A stretch of 64,000 bases of DNA from Micrasema longulum (Eukaryota > Arthropoda > Insecta > Trichoptera > Brachycentridae): positions 248,001-312,000 of the forward strand of contig JAGVSM010000922.1 of NCBI GenBank assembly GCA_022494885.1. Direction: 5' to 3'. Under the pieces are notes generated by a model. That model was not told the origin of the DNA. It was given only the letters and a program-made list of their open reading frames with translations, and did no database searches. A program made the translations under genes and the position numbers. Shown here piece after piece: positions 32,591 to 43,349 of this stretch. Numbering within the stretch: the first letter of the stretch is position 1; each line of letters begins with the position of its first letter.

Positions 32591-33319
32591 TTTAACCGTT
32601 TGCATGTTTTTAAAACATGTGTTTTCCACTTGAAAAAGAAGTCAATAGTTGTACTTAAAAAAACATACTAATTTACATTGTCTAATTTATCCCATAAGCA
32701 AATTTTATTAAAGTGAGAATTATGAAGACATTGAAAATTATGAGATTTTTAAATAGGCGACATATTTATTTTGGCGTGTGGTGATCTAACATGCATAAAT
32801 GGACTTTTTTGTCATTTACTAAGAGGCCTGCATCATGGCACTAAACTTGTAAGATATTACAGTCCTTCTGTAACATTTCAGTACATTAAAAAAGATCGCT
32901 ATGCGAAAAAACTAGAGCAGTATAGTCTGCATATACAAAGTGTTTTGCATGTGAAAAAAATATCACAATATGTTACATAACAGATAACGTAAAAAGGATT
33001 AATTTTCTTTTCATTCAACATTCCTCCCTACAATTTTCAGAGGGTTGCATAAATGTCACATATTTCCCTGTTTAGACATCTTTTCTGCACATTTATGCAT
33101 ACCACTGGCGCCGTTATTCCCCGAATGACACACTTCAAAATAAAACAGGGTTCTTACAAATCGTCTCGATTGCTTTGTCGTATTACGTTCATGGCATATT
33201 GCAGTGTTCCCAAAAAAATACTCTAAAAAAAATATTTTGAATATTGAAATAGGGGCGATGTAAACTTATTATTATGACTGCTCCAATAATAACGTTGTTT
33301 ATCGTCGGTGATATTGCAA
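32591..33319. other. Unassigned AT-rich DNA
   Basis: No repeat or coding signal recognised; the 69-codon frame at 32771-32980 is unassigned. Confidence 0.45.
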
Positions 33320-33780
33320 TACCACGTAACCCAAAAAGATCTTGGTATTATTTTTTAAACGAATTTCACCTTTAAGTCCCACATTACTAGTATTGTAGAT
33401 AAATCTATTAAGACGCTTAGATTTGCACTTTAAAACAGATATTTCAATAATACTACCGCAATTCGCACATTGTATAATTCGCAGCATACTAGAATACTGT
33501 TCTATCATTTGGGACCTTTCTGAATCAAACCACATCATTGAAATAGAAAAGGTTCAAGAGCGATTTTTGCGATACTTATACTTATAAACTTGTTTTTATC
33601 AATATTTCCAGCAAAAATACTGGAATACAACAACCTCGAATCTCATCGTTAAATTTTTCTTGGGAAACATTTCTACAAGATGATTTCTGGAAGTGTAATA
33701 TAATTTAAAAATACTGAAAGAGATCAGTTTGTATGTTCCCAATAGTTATGCCATAGCGAGATTTCTTGCACTGTTTTACA
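33320..33780 (+). pseudogene. Non-LTR reverse transcriptase fragment, frameshifted
   Basis: Reading across frames gives DLGIIF near 33335-33355, IVDKSIKTLRFALK near 33395-33440, then an open run at 33480-33587: RSILEYCSIIWDLSESNHII, EIEKVQERFLRYLYL. The DLG-x-x-F, K-x-x-LGF and LEY-x-x-x-W...ER-VQ-x-x-FLRY motifs are the post-palm and thumb region of CR1/Jockey-like LINEs. Several frameshifts and stops show it is dead. Confidence 0.7.
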
Positions 33781-33887
33781 CACACAGAAGCCATACAAAT
33801 GCAAGTCAGAATTAACTCATTCATTGGGCAATTTGCTTGCTAAATACGGCCTTCTGCGGATAATATTATGGATCAATTTTTCTGTAC

Positions 33888-34155
33888 ATATTCCTTTCTT
33901 TAAAATGTTCTCCATCTCTGATGTAATTCGTTAATTTGAATAACTCCTTAGAAGGTGAAATCCAATAATATGTCTTCAAACATTTAGACAAACTCAAAAT
34001 ATTGTAATAAAACCAACTGTTTCCAGTAGAAATTCAAAAATTGGAAAATTGTTTTCAGTCGTTGCCTAGTATGTGAAATAATTCAATCAGATAAATCGCT
34101 TCATAACAATTTAATTTCACTAAAATTAACGGTTGAAAGAATTGAAGAAATGTGG
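33888..34155 (+). repeat. Family F, subfamily B, copy F6
   Basis: AATGTTCTCCATCTCTGATG, TAATTCGTTAATTTGAATAA, dyad ACTCCTTAGAAGGT (33942-33955), AACATTTAGACAAACTCAAA, AAACCAACTGTTTCC, TCAGTCGTTGCCTAGTATG. Subfamily B differs from A by AACATTTGGAC in place of AAAATTTGGAC and by AAACCAACTGGTCC in place of ATCCACCTGGTCC. Confidence 0.75.
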
Positions 34156-34399
34156 ATGTTGTAACGATTATATTTCACCCTGCCCCATTTAAGCAGCGCG
34201 TAACTAAGCACGGGTCCGAATAATATTTTTTGGTACGTCGAAATTTGAGTATGGCAATACCGCGACGACCGTGCATTTGAAAAGCAAAGGCCGCCCGTGA
34301 CAGGCAAAACACGTGAATAAACGTGTAACTTAACAAAAGCTAAAATGGGGTTTGTTATATCGTAGGAGCATCGCCTTACGGCATGTAAGTACTATGTAA
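34156..34399. other. Less AT-rich island next to LINE tail
   Basis: CACCCTGCCCCATTTAAGCA, ACTAAGCACGGGTCCG, ACCGCGACGACCGTGC and GGCCGCCCGTGACAGGC are clustered in 34167-34305. No function recognised. It abuts the 3' end of the LINE on the minus strand. Confidence 0.3.
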
Positions 34400-35590
34400 T
34401 TGATTTTTTTTTTATTTTTTTTATTTGGATAACCAACAGCTATAATTATCTCATATTTATATTACAAAACAAATAACAAATAACCCAATTACAGGTTTTC
34501 ACAAGTAGCATCACAGTAAGTTAAAAATGATTCTCGAACATAAAATGAATAGTAATTAAATGTAAATTTAAAAGAAAAGAAAAAAATACTACGAGTTATT
34601 TCGAAAGCAAACGCCGCACGTTATAAAGATTATTTTCAAATAAATCTATGTTAAATGATTTATTAATTACATTAAAATTATTAAAAGTTCGCCATAAATA
34701 TGAATTTTGCCTATAATTAGATGAAACAAGAGGTATGTGAAGAAGAGGGTTATTTCTTAAAACTTTGGAAAGAACATTGATAGAAAGTTTGCAAAGTAGT
34801 TCAGGACAGTCAATTGAACCAGAGGCAATTTTAAGTAAATAAATTATATCCGCTATTTCACGACGTTTTTGCAGAGGCAGTAGGTGATGTTTTTTACATA
34901 TATGAATATACTAGTCAGATTTAAACTCAAGCTTCAACCGGAAACACATGAACTTTACGATTTTTTTTAAATATTTTCAATGCGTGATATCTGCACATTG
35001 TACATAGGATTCCATATTTGTGATGCATATTCTAAGTTGCTTCGCACTAATGTGCAGTAAAGGATTTTAAGTGTCTTTGCCATAGTGAACGACGTAGAGC
35101 TACGCATAACAAAGCCAAGCGCACGCGATGACTTTTTTATGATGCTGTCAACATGGGCGTCAAAAAGTAATTTACTATCATGGAAGACACCTAGATCCTT
35201 TACACATAATGAGCGTTGGAGGTTTTGACCCTTAAGCACAAAGTTAGTACGTAAAAAAATTATTTTGCGACTAAATGTAATAACTGAACACTTAGAAGGA
35301 TTAAGGTCCAAGCAGTTGGAGTTGCAGTAATCCTCCAGACGGTCGAGATCTGACTGCAGATCAAAGACGTCAGCTGGGGTTTTGATTGTTGCAAAAATTT
35401 TCATGTCGTCAGCAAAACAAAGCAAACGCGAAGAGGTAAAGCATTTATCAATGTCCTTAACAAAAAATATGAAGAGCAAAGGTACCAGAAGAGACCCTTG
35501 AGGCACTCCGCTGGGGACCCGTACCCAACTAGAAATAAAATTATTAACCACAAATTAGTAATCGTATTGTTGTTTCGATTTGCCAGGACA
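34400..35590 (-). mobile_element. 5'-truncated CR1/Jockey-like LINE
   Basis: It holds a palm-to-C-terminus coding remnant (34596-35590) followed by a 3' UTR of about 170 bases and an A-rich tail seen as T-runs at 34405-34425. It is the second-largest reverse transcriptase remnant in the window and related at a distance to the element at 11729. Confidence 0.75.
34596..35590 (-). pseudogene. LINE reverse transcriptase, palm to C-terminus, one main frameshift
   Basis: Frame 35551-34967 encodes VPSGVPQGSLL (the SGVPQGS box of the palm), then LLCFADDMKIF (catalytic FADD), LNPSKCSVITFSRK, VKDLGVFHDSKLLFDAHVD and RSNLEYASQIWNPMY, and stops after ISRIENI. In another frame the gene continues through HHLLPLQKRREIADI, IDCPELLCKL and LFENNLYNVRRLLSK to TAA at 34596-34598. 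It therefore has roughly 320 residues of about 900. The endonuclease and early palm are absent. A frameshift near 34960 has disabled it. Confidence 0.85.
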
Positions 35591-36569
35591 CGGAATCTGA
35601 TTATGTATGTTTGTCCAAAATTATAGGCTTCCTAAAAACCCCATTTAATTTTTAATATTTAAAATATATGATATATTGACATCTTTATAGTAGATTATCA
35701 TTACATCTGTCCAAATCTTGACAATTTACGTCAAGTTTTATATTTAAAATCTGAATTGTTTAACCCGATGCCGCATAAGACGACAATAAGGTCGGTCTGA
35801 GTTTTATTAAGAGGAATGACGCGGTCAGCTGTGGCTTGCGCTAGGACGTTACCCGGATGTACCTTTAAAAACTGGAACCTTTCACAAAATAGTCCGGCTA
35901 TTTGAAACAAAAAAACTTTGAATGTCTTCAAAGAAAATTTTAAGAAAGTAACGTCGATGATTGGTGTCAAAAATCAATTATTTAATTTTTATTTTTTAAT
36001 TTTTTTAACTTCCAGATCATTTGCAATTTGGACTTCTAGATTTTATATTTAGCTAGGTAAACGCATAAAACTTTATAATTTTGGCTAATAAGAATAAAAT
36101 TGTAATTTCGAGAAAATGCCTTTGTTATTTTGCAATTACCTGGTCTCTACATATTTATCTTCATATTTTAATTAGCAAAACACAGTGATTATTGAGGCTT
36201 CGAGATTATTTGAATTTTGTATCCTATTTTTTTATCTTAATTCTTTACACATCTTGTTGAAGGTCGGACATAATTTTTGGCCATATTTTGGAAAGATTCT
36301 CATCTTTACAGGTTGAGCGACACTGGTGAATAGCGTATATTTTGTGATGGATTTGATCTGCATTTATTTGTTCAGCTCACTTTTTGCCTTGTCTCACTAC
36401 AATGCACAGAGCAAAGCTGTCAACCAATAAAGGCACCATTTAATTTTTCCATATAATTGAGGATTAATTTTTTTGTCAATCTTTGAAATCTGTTGACACA
36501 TTGAGTGTTGACATTCTCTTATTTTATCAAAATTTGTCATTTTTCACACTCCTTACAAAGGAACACTAC
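35591..36569. other. Unassigned DNA
   Basis: A 79-codon minus frame at 35731-35970 has the sequence HPGNVLAQATADRV, NKTQTDLIVVLCGIG in a less AT-rich patch. It looks coding-like but I cannot place it. Otherwise nothing. Confidence 0.4.
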
Positions 36570-36616
36570 AATGTTCAAACAAAGGTTAAATGGTGAATGT
36601 TACACAGTGTGTAAAG
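36570..36616 (+). repeat. Family F copy F7, part left of hAT insertion
   Basis: TTCAAACAAAGGTTAAATGG, TGAATGTTACACAGTGTGTAAAG. It resumes at 37369. Confidence 0.75.
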
Positions 36617-37368
36617 CAGTGGCAAGCCGTGATTTATTTTATGGGTAATCTATAAAAAAATGTCATAAATTTGTACCTACATAACATGTAAGTAATAAAT
36701 AAATGACTATCTTTTCTGTGGTTCTGTGAAAATCAACTTAAACAAAAATTATTATGAACCACGTGATATACGTAGCTTTATTATACACTATTTCCATAGA
36801 ATACTTGTAAAAAAGTTTTTTAACAAATATCTTAATGACATTCAGCAGATATTTTCATTATGATCTGTCATTGACAGAACTGTCAAGGTGTCAGCACTGG
36901 CCGATTTCTTTTAAAATGAATAATGCCAAAATCGGCAAATGCAAACGCCACCTGTCCTATGTGATACATAATAGGTCAACGGTACCCTATCAAAGAAAAA
37001 TAGTCCTTCAGAAATAATGTTCAAAATACTAGTTTCTAAATAGGGAATAATCAAATAATATTTGTAATCTGCCAGTTTGTTTAAGTACTAAAAAGCCGAC
37101 TTGGGTTAAAGACAAAAAATACAGTGTACTTTTTTGTATGGAAGAATAAGCTGAGGTAATCGGCTATATTCATCGTTCACTGAAAATGGGTTAGGCGCTC
37201 TTCATAAATATTTTTTGTTGGAAGATATGAACGGTGGTTTATAATAAATAAAAATTATTTTATATATTTTGCCATAAACATGGTCACAAAAAAAAAACAT
37301 TTTATTTTGATTTCAAGTCAAATAAAGGTAAGCTGTGCATAATCGCTTGTTTTGACGATTTGCCCCTG
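36617..37368. mobile_element. Non-autonomous hAT-type DNA transposon, 752 bp
   Basis: Flanked by an exact 8-bp duplication GTGTAAAG (36609-36616 and 37369-37376) inside a family F unit. Its ends are CAGTGGCAAGCCGT and, reverse-complemented, CAGGGGCAAATCGT: 11 of 14 match. Both an 8-bp target duplication and CAGNGG-type ends are hallmarks of the hAT superfamily. No transposase domain was recognised (a complete hAT transposase has about 600 residues). It is therefore a deletion derivative moved in trans, strand undetermined. Confidence 0.85.
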
Positions 37369-37477
37369 GTGTAAAGTGGCTACTTAAACAAGCAAATGAC
37401 AGGTCATAAACCCTAGACTTCCATGTTCTCTTCTTTAAAATGTTTTCCATCTCTGTTACAATTCGTTAATATCAATT
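37369..37477 (+). repeat. Family F copy F7, part right of hAT insertion
   Basis: GTGTAAAGTGGCTACTTAAA, AAATGACAGGTCATAAACCC, CATCTCTGTTACAATTCGTT. The F unit is continuous across the transposon apart from the duplication. Confidence 0.82.
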
Positions 37478-38101
37478 AAATTATTTCAAAAACAAATGAA
37501 AAGTAACAACACTAACAACTAACATATTAATGATATTATATTAGTGTCTGCGTTTTGTCCACCTGCTCTTCATTTTCTTGTACGCATTATAACTGACAAA
37601 CGTCTTTATATCAGGGTATAATATGTTAAAAACCCTGGGGTTCAATACAGTGAAATGCCTCTTACAAAAAAATATTATTCTGTAAATTAATTTTGCATTT
37701 AAAAAAAAAATGTACTTGATAGATTTGTAAATAGAAAATGCTCAAGGTATACGAAAGAGAAAATTCCTGTATTGGTTTATCAAATAATAATTTACCCTTT
37801 TTAGTTTACTCAGTAATTACATGTTTGTGAATTGCACGGTGTGGCAGAATCTAAATAATGAAAACATTCTTTTATAAACACATGAGTATATTGGAATTCA
37901 TTGCAACAGATAAAAAATATAAAAAAACGTAAAGAGATCAGAAGTAAACAGCTTTCCTGGCCTGAAAACATTCTAAAATGAACCACTAATAGACTGTGGA
38001 GAAGCAATTTTACACTATTTAGGAAAATGAAACTTTCTCTGTGTGAGTCGTCAACGTCGGGGCTACCCGGCATGACACGTGAAGAAGAAAAAATATAATA
38101 A
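37478..38101. other. AT-rich DNA, nothing recognised
   Basis: The 87-codon minus frame at 37810-38073 has no motif I recognise. Confidence 0.45.
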
Positions 38102-38165
38102 ACTTTAAGTCCTGTAAATGCTTAGACTTACAATAGACCCTTTAAAAATCCCTCTCTTTTATTAT
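38102..38165 (+). repeat. Family F, short fragment
   Basis: AAGTCCTGTAAATGCTTAGA, CTTACAATAGACCCTT resembles the AGCCCTGTAGATGCCTAGAC block. It is weak on its own. Confidence 0.35.
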
Positions 38166-39567
38166 AAATTTCAATCTTGATTCACCATAGGCCTAGACGA
38201 TGAAATTCAGCCTTATCTATGAAGATCAAGACATTCTCAAAATATGGTTGACACAATAGTTTGACAAAAAAATAGTGAAAAAATAGTTCAAATTAACCTG
38301 AGGATATTTTTTTATTCTGAAGAGGACAATTGTATTAAGTTTCTACAAATCTCAATAATCTATGACCCTACAAATAAAATTATATTCAGTACTCCAGTAA
38401 TAAAAATAAAATTACTATTCTCCTAAGTTTTTGTATTTTATGCTTCATAATTTTTTGGCACTATTTTTTTTATTTATTCACTAAATTAGAGCCATAACAT
38501 TTTTTTTCCTGAATCCTCTTCTTGTCTCCTTTCAAACTCATCATATGATCCCACATTCCTCATTACATATTTTTTTTCTCCGAATATGTCCTAAGCAAAT
38601 ATATTTGCAAGCTCTATTTAACAATAATAAAAAAACAACTTTTCTGTAATTAGAAAAAAATAATTGTTTTCATATTTTTTTTTTTGATGGCTCATTTATT
38701 TTTTGGTTCGCTAAAAGATATTGCTTTTAGTAATAAGCCCGTCAAAGTGCTTTTTCGTAATTAAAGTTTTTTAAAAAAACCTTTTTTTTCCACCAACTGG
38801 TTTAGTCGCACCGTGTACACTAATAATAATTTATTATTAATTGACGATATCTCTGGTAAACCCTAATTACTCCGCTAAATTGGCCAATTCAAACCTTTCA
38901 TCACGAAATTCATATTCGTCATGTGACGTTCCATCTAATCAATCATACATTTTCAAACTTAATTCATTATTAATATGTGTACCTGTTATATTCCACTCTT
39001 TATAAAGGAACATCGAGTTAATAGAACAAAAATATCTATGAGAACACTGGGGTGGCGATTTATAATTTGCGTGGGTATAACTTAAATAAATATTTAATCT
39101 TTGATAATTTTTGCGGGGTAAAAAAAAAAGTTTGCGCAATGATGGCTGATGCAGACAATACAGAATGCGGCCAAACAAACCACAGCAGACAAAAATCCCA
39201 CCTTTGGGAAGTCAGGAAAGGGGATCAGAGACAGGACTCCGGATGCTAAATCTCCTGGCTTCTGGGTAGTGTTTCCTTTTTTTAGCGAACACCGCACTTG
39301 CACTATAATTGTGCGGGAAATATATCTATGAATGTGGTGGCGCAACGGTCAAAAGATGTTAAAGTGTGCGGATGCGGGCAAATGATGAAAAAACGAGCGA
39401 ATAAGGGCATATTAATTATGATACATGCGGTTGTTGATAGAACAAAGTATGCAAAAAGAAAAAACGAGATTGTTGATGTTGGTTGCTATGGATATGGAAA
39501 ATTGTTCTCATAGCAACCGTAGCTACCCATGGCTATAGAAACCAGGAGAATAAATAAACATTGAAAA
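38166..39567. other. Unassigned AT-rich DNA
   Basis: 39120-39310 is less AT-rich and open in three frames (up to 83 codons, minus strand 39094-39345) with no recognised product. 39340-39510 is open on the plus strand for 71 codons (lysine-rich, unrecognised). It may be coding relics of the LINE that starts downstream. Confidence 0.4.
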
Positions 39568-40352
39568 TTGGGAAATCACAGAAAAGATAGAATATGTAGA
39601 CCCCTATCAACTGGTTGTCCATCTAGCCACAAACCACTCAATCCCACCAACTACTCGCGCAACCAAATATATTTGAATACAGTAATTGACAATTGTATTA
39701 CGAATGGGGTGAAAATTTTTTTTGAGTCCCTGTTTGGCTCATACTACAAATCTATCTAACCTATAGTCCCAAAAATATTCTGGTTCAGTAACCTCTAAGT
39801 ATTCAAACTAAATGTGTCCTTTATATGTAGATTGAGAATTGGACATACGGTGTTGGCATCACATATCAAAAGATTTTAAATAATGACTTCTGCTTTATGT
39901 GAATGTGAAGAGGAAGACGAGACTGCAGATCACATTCTATTTAATTGTAGATTGTTACCAAATGCTGAATTTTTTATAGACATTTGCTTATTGGGTCTGT
40001 CTTTTCCGCTAAGTGTTCAGCATACTTTTTCCCTGAACTGTCCTATGGACAATAGAGTGATAGTCAAACATTTATAAAAAAATACAAAAAAATGTTTAAG
40101 ATACGAAGTATATATTCTTACAAGCTAAAGTAATTACAAAACTAAAATTATGTGTATGAAAATTAAGTTAAAATTTATAATTATTTTATAGTTCAGCCCT
40201 GTTTTTAAGTTGTTTACTTGTGATCCGCTCGTTAAGTATATATAAACAACTATTTTGTTAATAACTGCTGCAATATTAACTTTGGTAAATTAATGCATGT
40301 ACTCGAATCACTTGAATTTGGGTGATTTGCCAAAAAAAAAAAAGAAAAAAAG
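39568..40352 (+). pseudogene. Non-LTR retrotransposon 3' part: post-RNase H C-terminus and UTR
   Basis: 39620-39760 encodes IDNCITNGVKIFFESLF then KSI and a stop. Further reading gives FICRLRIGHTVLASHIKRF (39825-39873), a stop, then LCECEEEDETADHILFNC (39892-39945). The sequence CRLRIGH...H...C-x-C...ET-x-x-HI-x-x-x-C is the zinc-binding segment that follows RNase H in I/R1/Jockey-type LINE proteins. At least three stops interrupt it. The 3' UTR runs to an A-rich tail at 40330-40349, directly before repeat G. Confidence 0.75.
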
Positions 40353-40725
40353 AATAGGAAAATGTCACATACTACGTATACCGATAAAAATATTTGAAAT
40401 GGGTTAAGAATAATTTATTTTATTTTCAAAATCAATATGGATATTGTGGAAAAATGTTTTCATACATAAATGTATTTTATTTAAAAATAAAAATGCGTTG
40501 CTAGAAAAATGCGACATGTTTGGCCTTGGTAGTTGTGACGTCAAGATTTATGCGATAATGTTCTAAAAAAAATCGAATGGTCAGGAACAAATAAACACAA
40601 ATCGTGACGTATTAGGGGCGTGGCCAATGAAATGACCGTTTTTGGGGGAATTTAAAATTACAAATTTATAAATATTTTTTATGCTACTAAAAATTAAAAA
40701 AAAAAAATACTTGTCAGTATTTCAT
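40353..40725 (+). repeat. Repeat G, copy 2
   Basis: ACTACGTATACCGATAAAAA, ATGGATATTGTGGAAAAATG, TTGCTAGAAAAATGCGACAT, AGGGGCGTGGCCAATGAAAT, ACCGTTTTTGGGGGAATTTA, ending GTATTTCAT. It matches copy 1 at 21036-21356. It has an extra segment (ATAATGTTCTAAAAAAAATC..., about 40550-40605) absent from copy 1. Confidence 0.75.
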
Positions 40726-41040
40726 AGACCTTTATTGCTTTAAAGACGTAAAATAAAAAATATGAATATTTCCCTATTCTATTAATCCAGTTAGTATAAT
40801 AGATGGAGGAACAGTTAGATTTTATCATCTCAGTAGAACAACTAGTTTTCTGTAACACGGATCTCTTGAAAGATAAAGAAGAAGTGTTTATTATAAACAT
40901 TCAAGCAATACTTAAATTTATAAGATTATTGTAACATTATACTTCAATTCATTTAATTTAAACTCCTTTATTCACATAATTATATAAAATCACAATGATC
41001 AACCCCAGCGTTCACTTGTATATAACAAAAAATTGTTTAG
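40726..41040. other. AT-rich DNA, nothing recognised
   Basis: No coding signal recognised. Confidence 0.45.
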
Positions 41041-41052
41041 CTTTCCATCAGT

Positions 41053-41090
41053 CTGACGATGTCAGTCGCGGCGGAACCCGGTCACCGGTG
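41053..41090 (+). repeat. CTGACGA-hairpin-GGAACCCGG motif, copy M5
   Basis: CTGACGA (41053-41059), GTC/GGC helix, GGAACCCGGTCACCGGTG. It is a diverged member of the motif set (GGAACCCGG in place of GAAACCGG). A further palindrome CCGGTCACCGG follows. Confidence 0.5.
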
Positions 41091-41110
41091 AAAATAATTA
41101 ATAAAACTGG

Positions 41111-41921
41111 AATAAAGCCAAATGTATTTTTTGCAATATTATAATTGAAATCCAAGAAATGACTGTGTAGAATCTTAATTCATTTAGATTTTACATTTAT
41201 AAGATAAATTAAAAATGACACTTTAAAGGTTTTCGAATGATAAAAAAATACAGCTACAAGCGTTTTTTATAACGGACAGCCAAATGTAATATTTTTCATG
41301 AAAAATTTTCTTTAAGTTCTGCCGAAATATTCGGAGGAATAAATGGAATTCCCGCCCTTATATTGCGGTGTATTTATGGAATATATTTCCAGATTACCAT
41401 CCCCTAGGATAGAGAAGGGATTTATTCATATTTTTGTCAAAAGGTATTCACAAATCTCACCTATTCTGCTGAACGTTATTTGTATTGATATTGTATTTTG
41501 TCAAAGGAATAAAGGAAAGCGTTACGTCGGCATTGGAGTAACAGCCTTTAGAGTGACCCCTTATCGAATTACAGTTTTCACGATAAAAATAATACATTAT
41601 AATAGTGTAGAATCAGATTTTACTCCAAGGACCGAGAGTGATAATGTTCTCTACATCATAATATAAGACATTTCAATTTGTGAAATACATTTTATACAAA
41701 AATAGTAAAAACCTTATCTTTAATATTAACCCAGGCATCGAAATCACAATTATATAAAATTGTTTAAAAAATGTAGAAATCAGGGGAAGAATGATCAAAG
41801 TCACTCAAACATGTTTTGAGGTAATACCGCATCTAGTTCATTAGATACTTGGTCTAGCCTGAATCACAAAAAAGATATTATAAATATTTAAAGGATTAAC
41901 TTTGTGGTTAAAAATTTGATA
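41111..41921. other. Unassigned DNA with a 107-codon frame
   Basis: The frame 41343-41666 (plus) has a balanced amino-acid composition (RLPSPRIEKGF, KRYVGIGVTAFRVTP) in a less AT-rich patch and may be a decayed coding segment. I do not recognise it. Confidence 0.35.
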
Positions 41922-42165
41922 TAGAAGAATTTAAGGAATATAGATGTTCAAATATAGGCAGAATGGTGAATGTTTCACATTATGTAAAGTGGCCACTTAA
42001 GCCAACCAATGACAGGTTATAAGCCTTGTAGATATTTAAATACTATATTTTCTTCGATAAAATGTTCTCCAAAATGTTCAAGAATGTTAATGTTAACAGC
42101 TACCCGGGGGGTTAAATACAGTTCTTGTCTACAGAAGTTTGGACAAACTCAAAACATTGTTGATG
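41922..42165 (+). repeat. Family F copy F9
   Basis: GGAATATAGATGTTCAAATA, GAATGGTGAATGTTTCACAT, CCAACCAATGACAGGTTATA, dyad CTACCCGGGGGGT (42100-42112), TTGGACAAACTCAAAACATT. Confidence 0.82.
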
Positions 42166-42254
42166 AAAGTCTTTATTTGTCAACACTTTTTTTTAACAAC
42201 CTGTTTCAAAGCCACACAAGCTTCTTTACCATGGTGTAATTTACTGATGAATAT

Positions 42255-42526
42255 TACTAGCAAATTACAACAGGAATGCAGAATACTTTAAAGAAAGGAA
42301 TGACTCCCGAGGAGGCGAAATCCGGTCTTTTGTCTACAAACATTTGGACAAACTCTATCATTGTAATAAAACCAACTGGTCCAAGAAGTTTTAAAATGGG
42401 TAAATTGTTTTCAGGCGTTGCCTAGTATGTGAAAAAAATCAGTCAGATTAATCTCTCTACAACAATAAAGGTTTCAGCTCTTTAACTTCACTTTAATCAA
42501 CAAATGGAAGAATTGAAGAAATATGT
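42255..42526 (+). repeat. Family F, subfamily B, copy F10, left part
   Basis: Dyad ACTCCCGAGGAGG (42303-42315), CAAACATTTGGACAAACTC, AAACCAACTGGTCCAAGAAG, CAGGCGTTGCCTAGTATG, up to AATTGAAGAAATATGT. Confidence 0.8.
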
Positions 42527-42784
42527 CGGTAGTCAAATGGCAGAAACGACCATCTGTAATTTTCAAAAATGTTGCAGGAGCGCTGAAATACGTCTCAATT
42601 TCAAGACTTTAATCCACAAACTAAAATATTTTAGTGTTGCTCTTCAATAATAAATTACCATTCTATATGACGCTGATTTTTTAAATATTTTTGCTGCGTG
42701 TATTTACTGAAATATTCATTACAACTTGTGAAAACTAAAACATAGACAAAAATACAGGTGGTCCCTTCTGCCTTCTGACTACCG
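42527..42784. mobile_element. MITE of about 258 bases inserted in family F
   Basis: Ends CGGTAGTCAAATGGCAGAA and, reverse-complemented, CGGTAGTCAGAAGGCAGAA: 16 of 19 match. The flanks read ATGT on both sides (42523-42526, 42785-42788), though a 2-bp TG duplication with one more T/A in the ends fits equally well. Small size, terminal inverted repeats and no coding define a MITE. The superfamily is not clear. Confidence 0.82.
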
Positions 42785-42945
42785 ATGTATGTTCACACAT
42801 AGAAAAAGGGTGAATGTAATGCAGTGTGTAAAGCGGCTACTTAAACCAGCCAACGACAGTTCATAAGCCCTGTAAATGCCTTGACTTTCATTTTCTGTTT
42901 TTCAAGATATTCTTTATCCCTGTTGTAATTTGTTAATGTGTCTGC
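42785..42945 (+). repeat. Family F, subfamily B, copy F10, right part
   Basis: ATGTTCACACATAGAAAAAG, GTGAATGTAATGCAGTGTG, AAACCAGCCAACGACAGTTC, TCCCTGTTGTAATTTGTTAA. Confidence 0.8.
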
Positions 42946-43080
42946 TTCATTTTGAATTTAAACATGAAACATGTACATTTTTATGTTCTTTTAACAATGA
43001 GGTGTCTCTTAAACTATTATCGTTTTCGTATGGTCGTAACTTTTTTATACTGCTATTAAGGAATAAGAAATGAAATCAAA
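42946..43080. other. Spacer
   Basis: Nothing recognised. Confidence 0.4.
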
Positions 43081-43150
43081 TATGATTCAACTGAATCCTT
43101 TTATGACAATTATCAATACGATTTAACTGAATCCTATTATGACAATTACC
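43081..43150 (+). repeat. Tandem duplication, period 36
   Basis: TATGATTCAACTGAATCC / TACGATTTAACTGAATCC followed by TTATGACAATTA in both units (43081-43116 and 43117-43150). Confidence 0.75.
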
Positions 43151-43349
43151 ATTAGAGAATGTGAGTTGTACGAAAGCATGCGCACATTGCACATCTCCTA
43201 TTAGTATGGAAGACTGAGCAAATCTCTAGATATGTGACTGTTAAAGGATTAAACCCATACCGTTTGTGGTGGTTCCTGCGCTTGCGGTGCAAAATAGCTT
43301 TATTCTACTAAATTTTATTAAAAAAGTTAAAATCTTACGTAAAAAAAAT

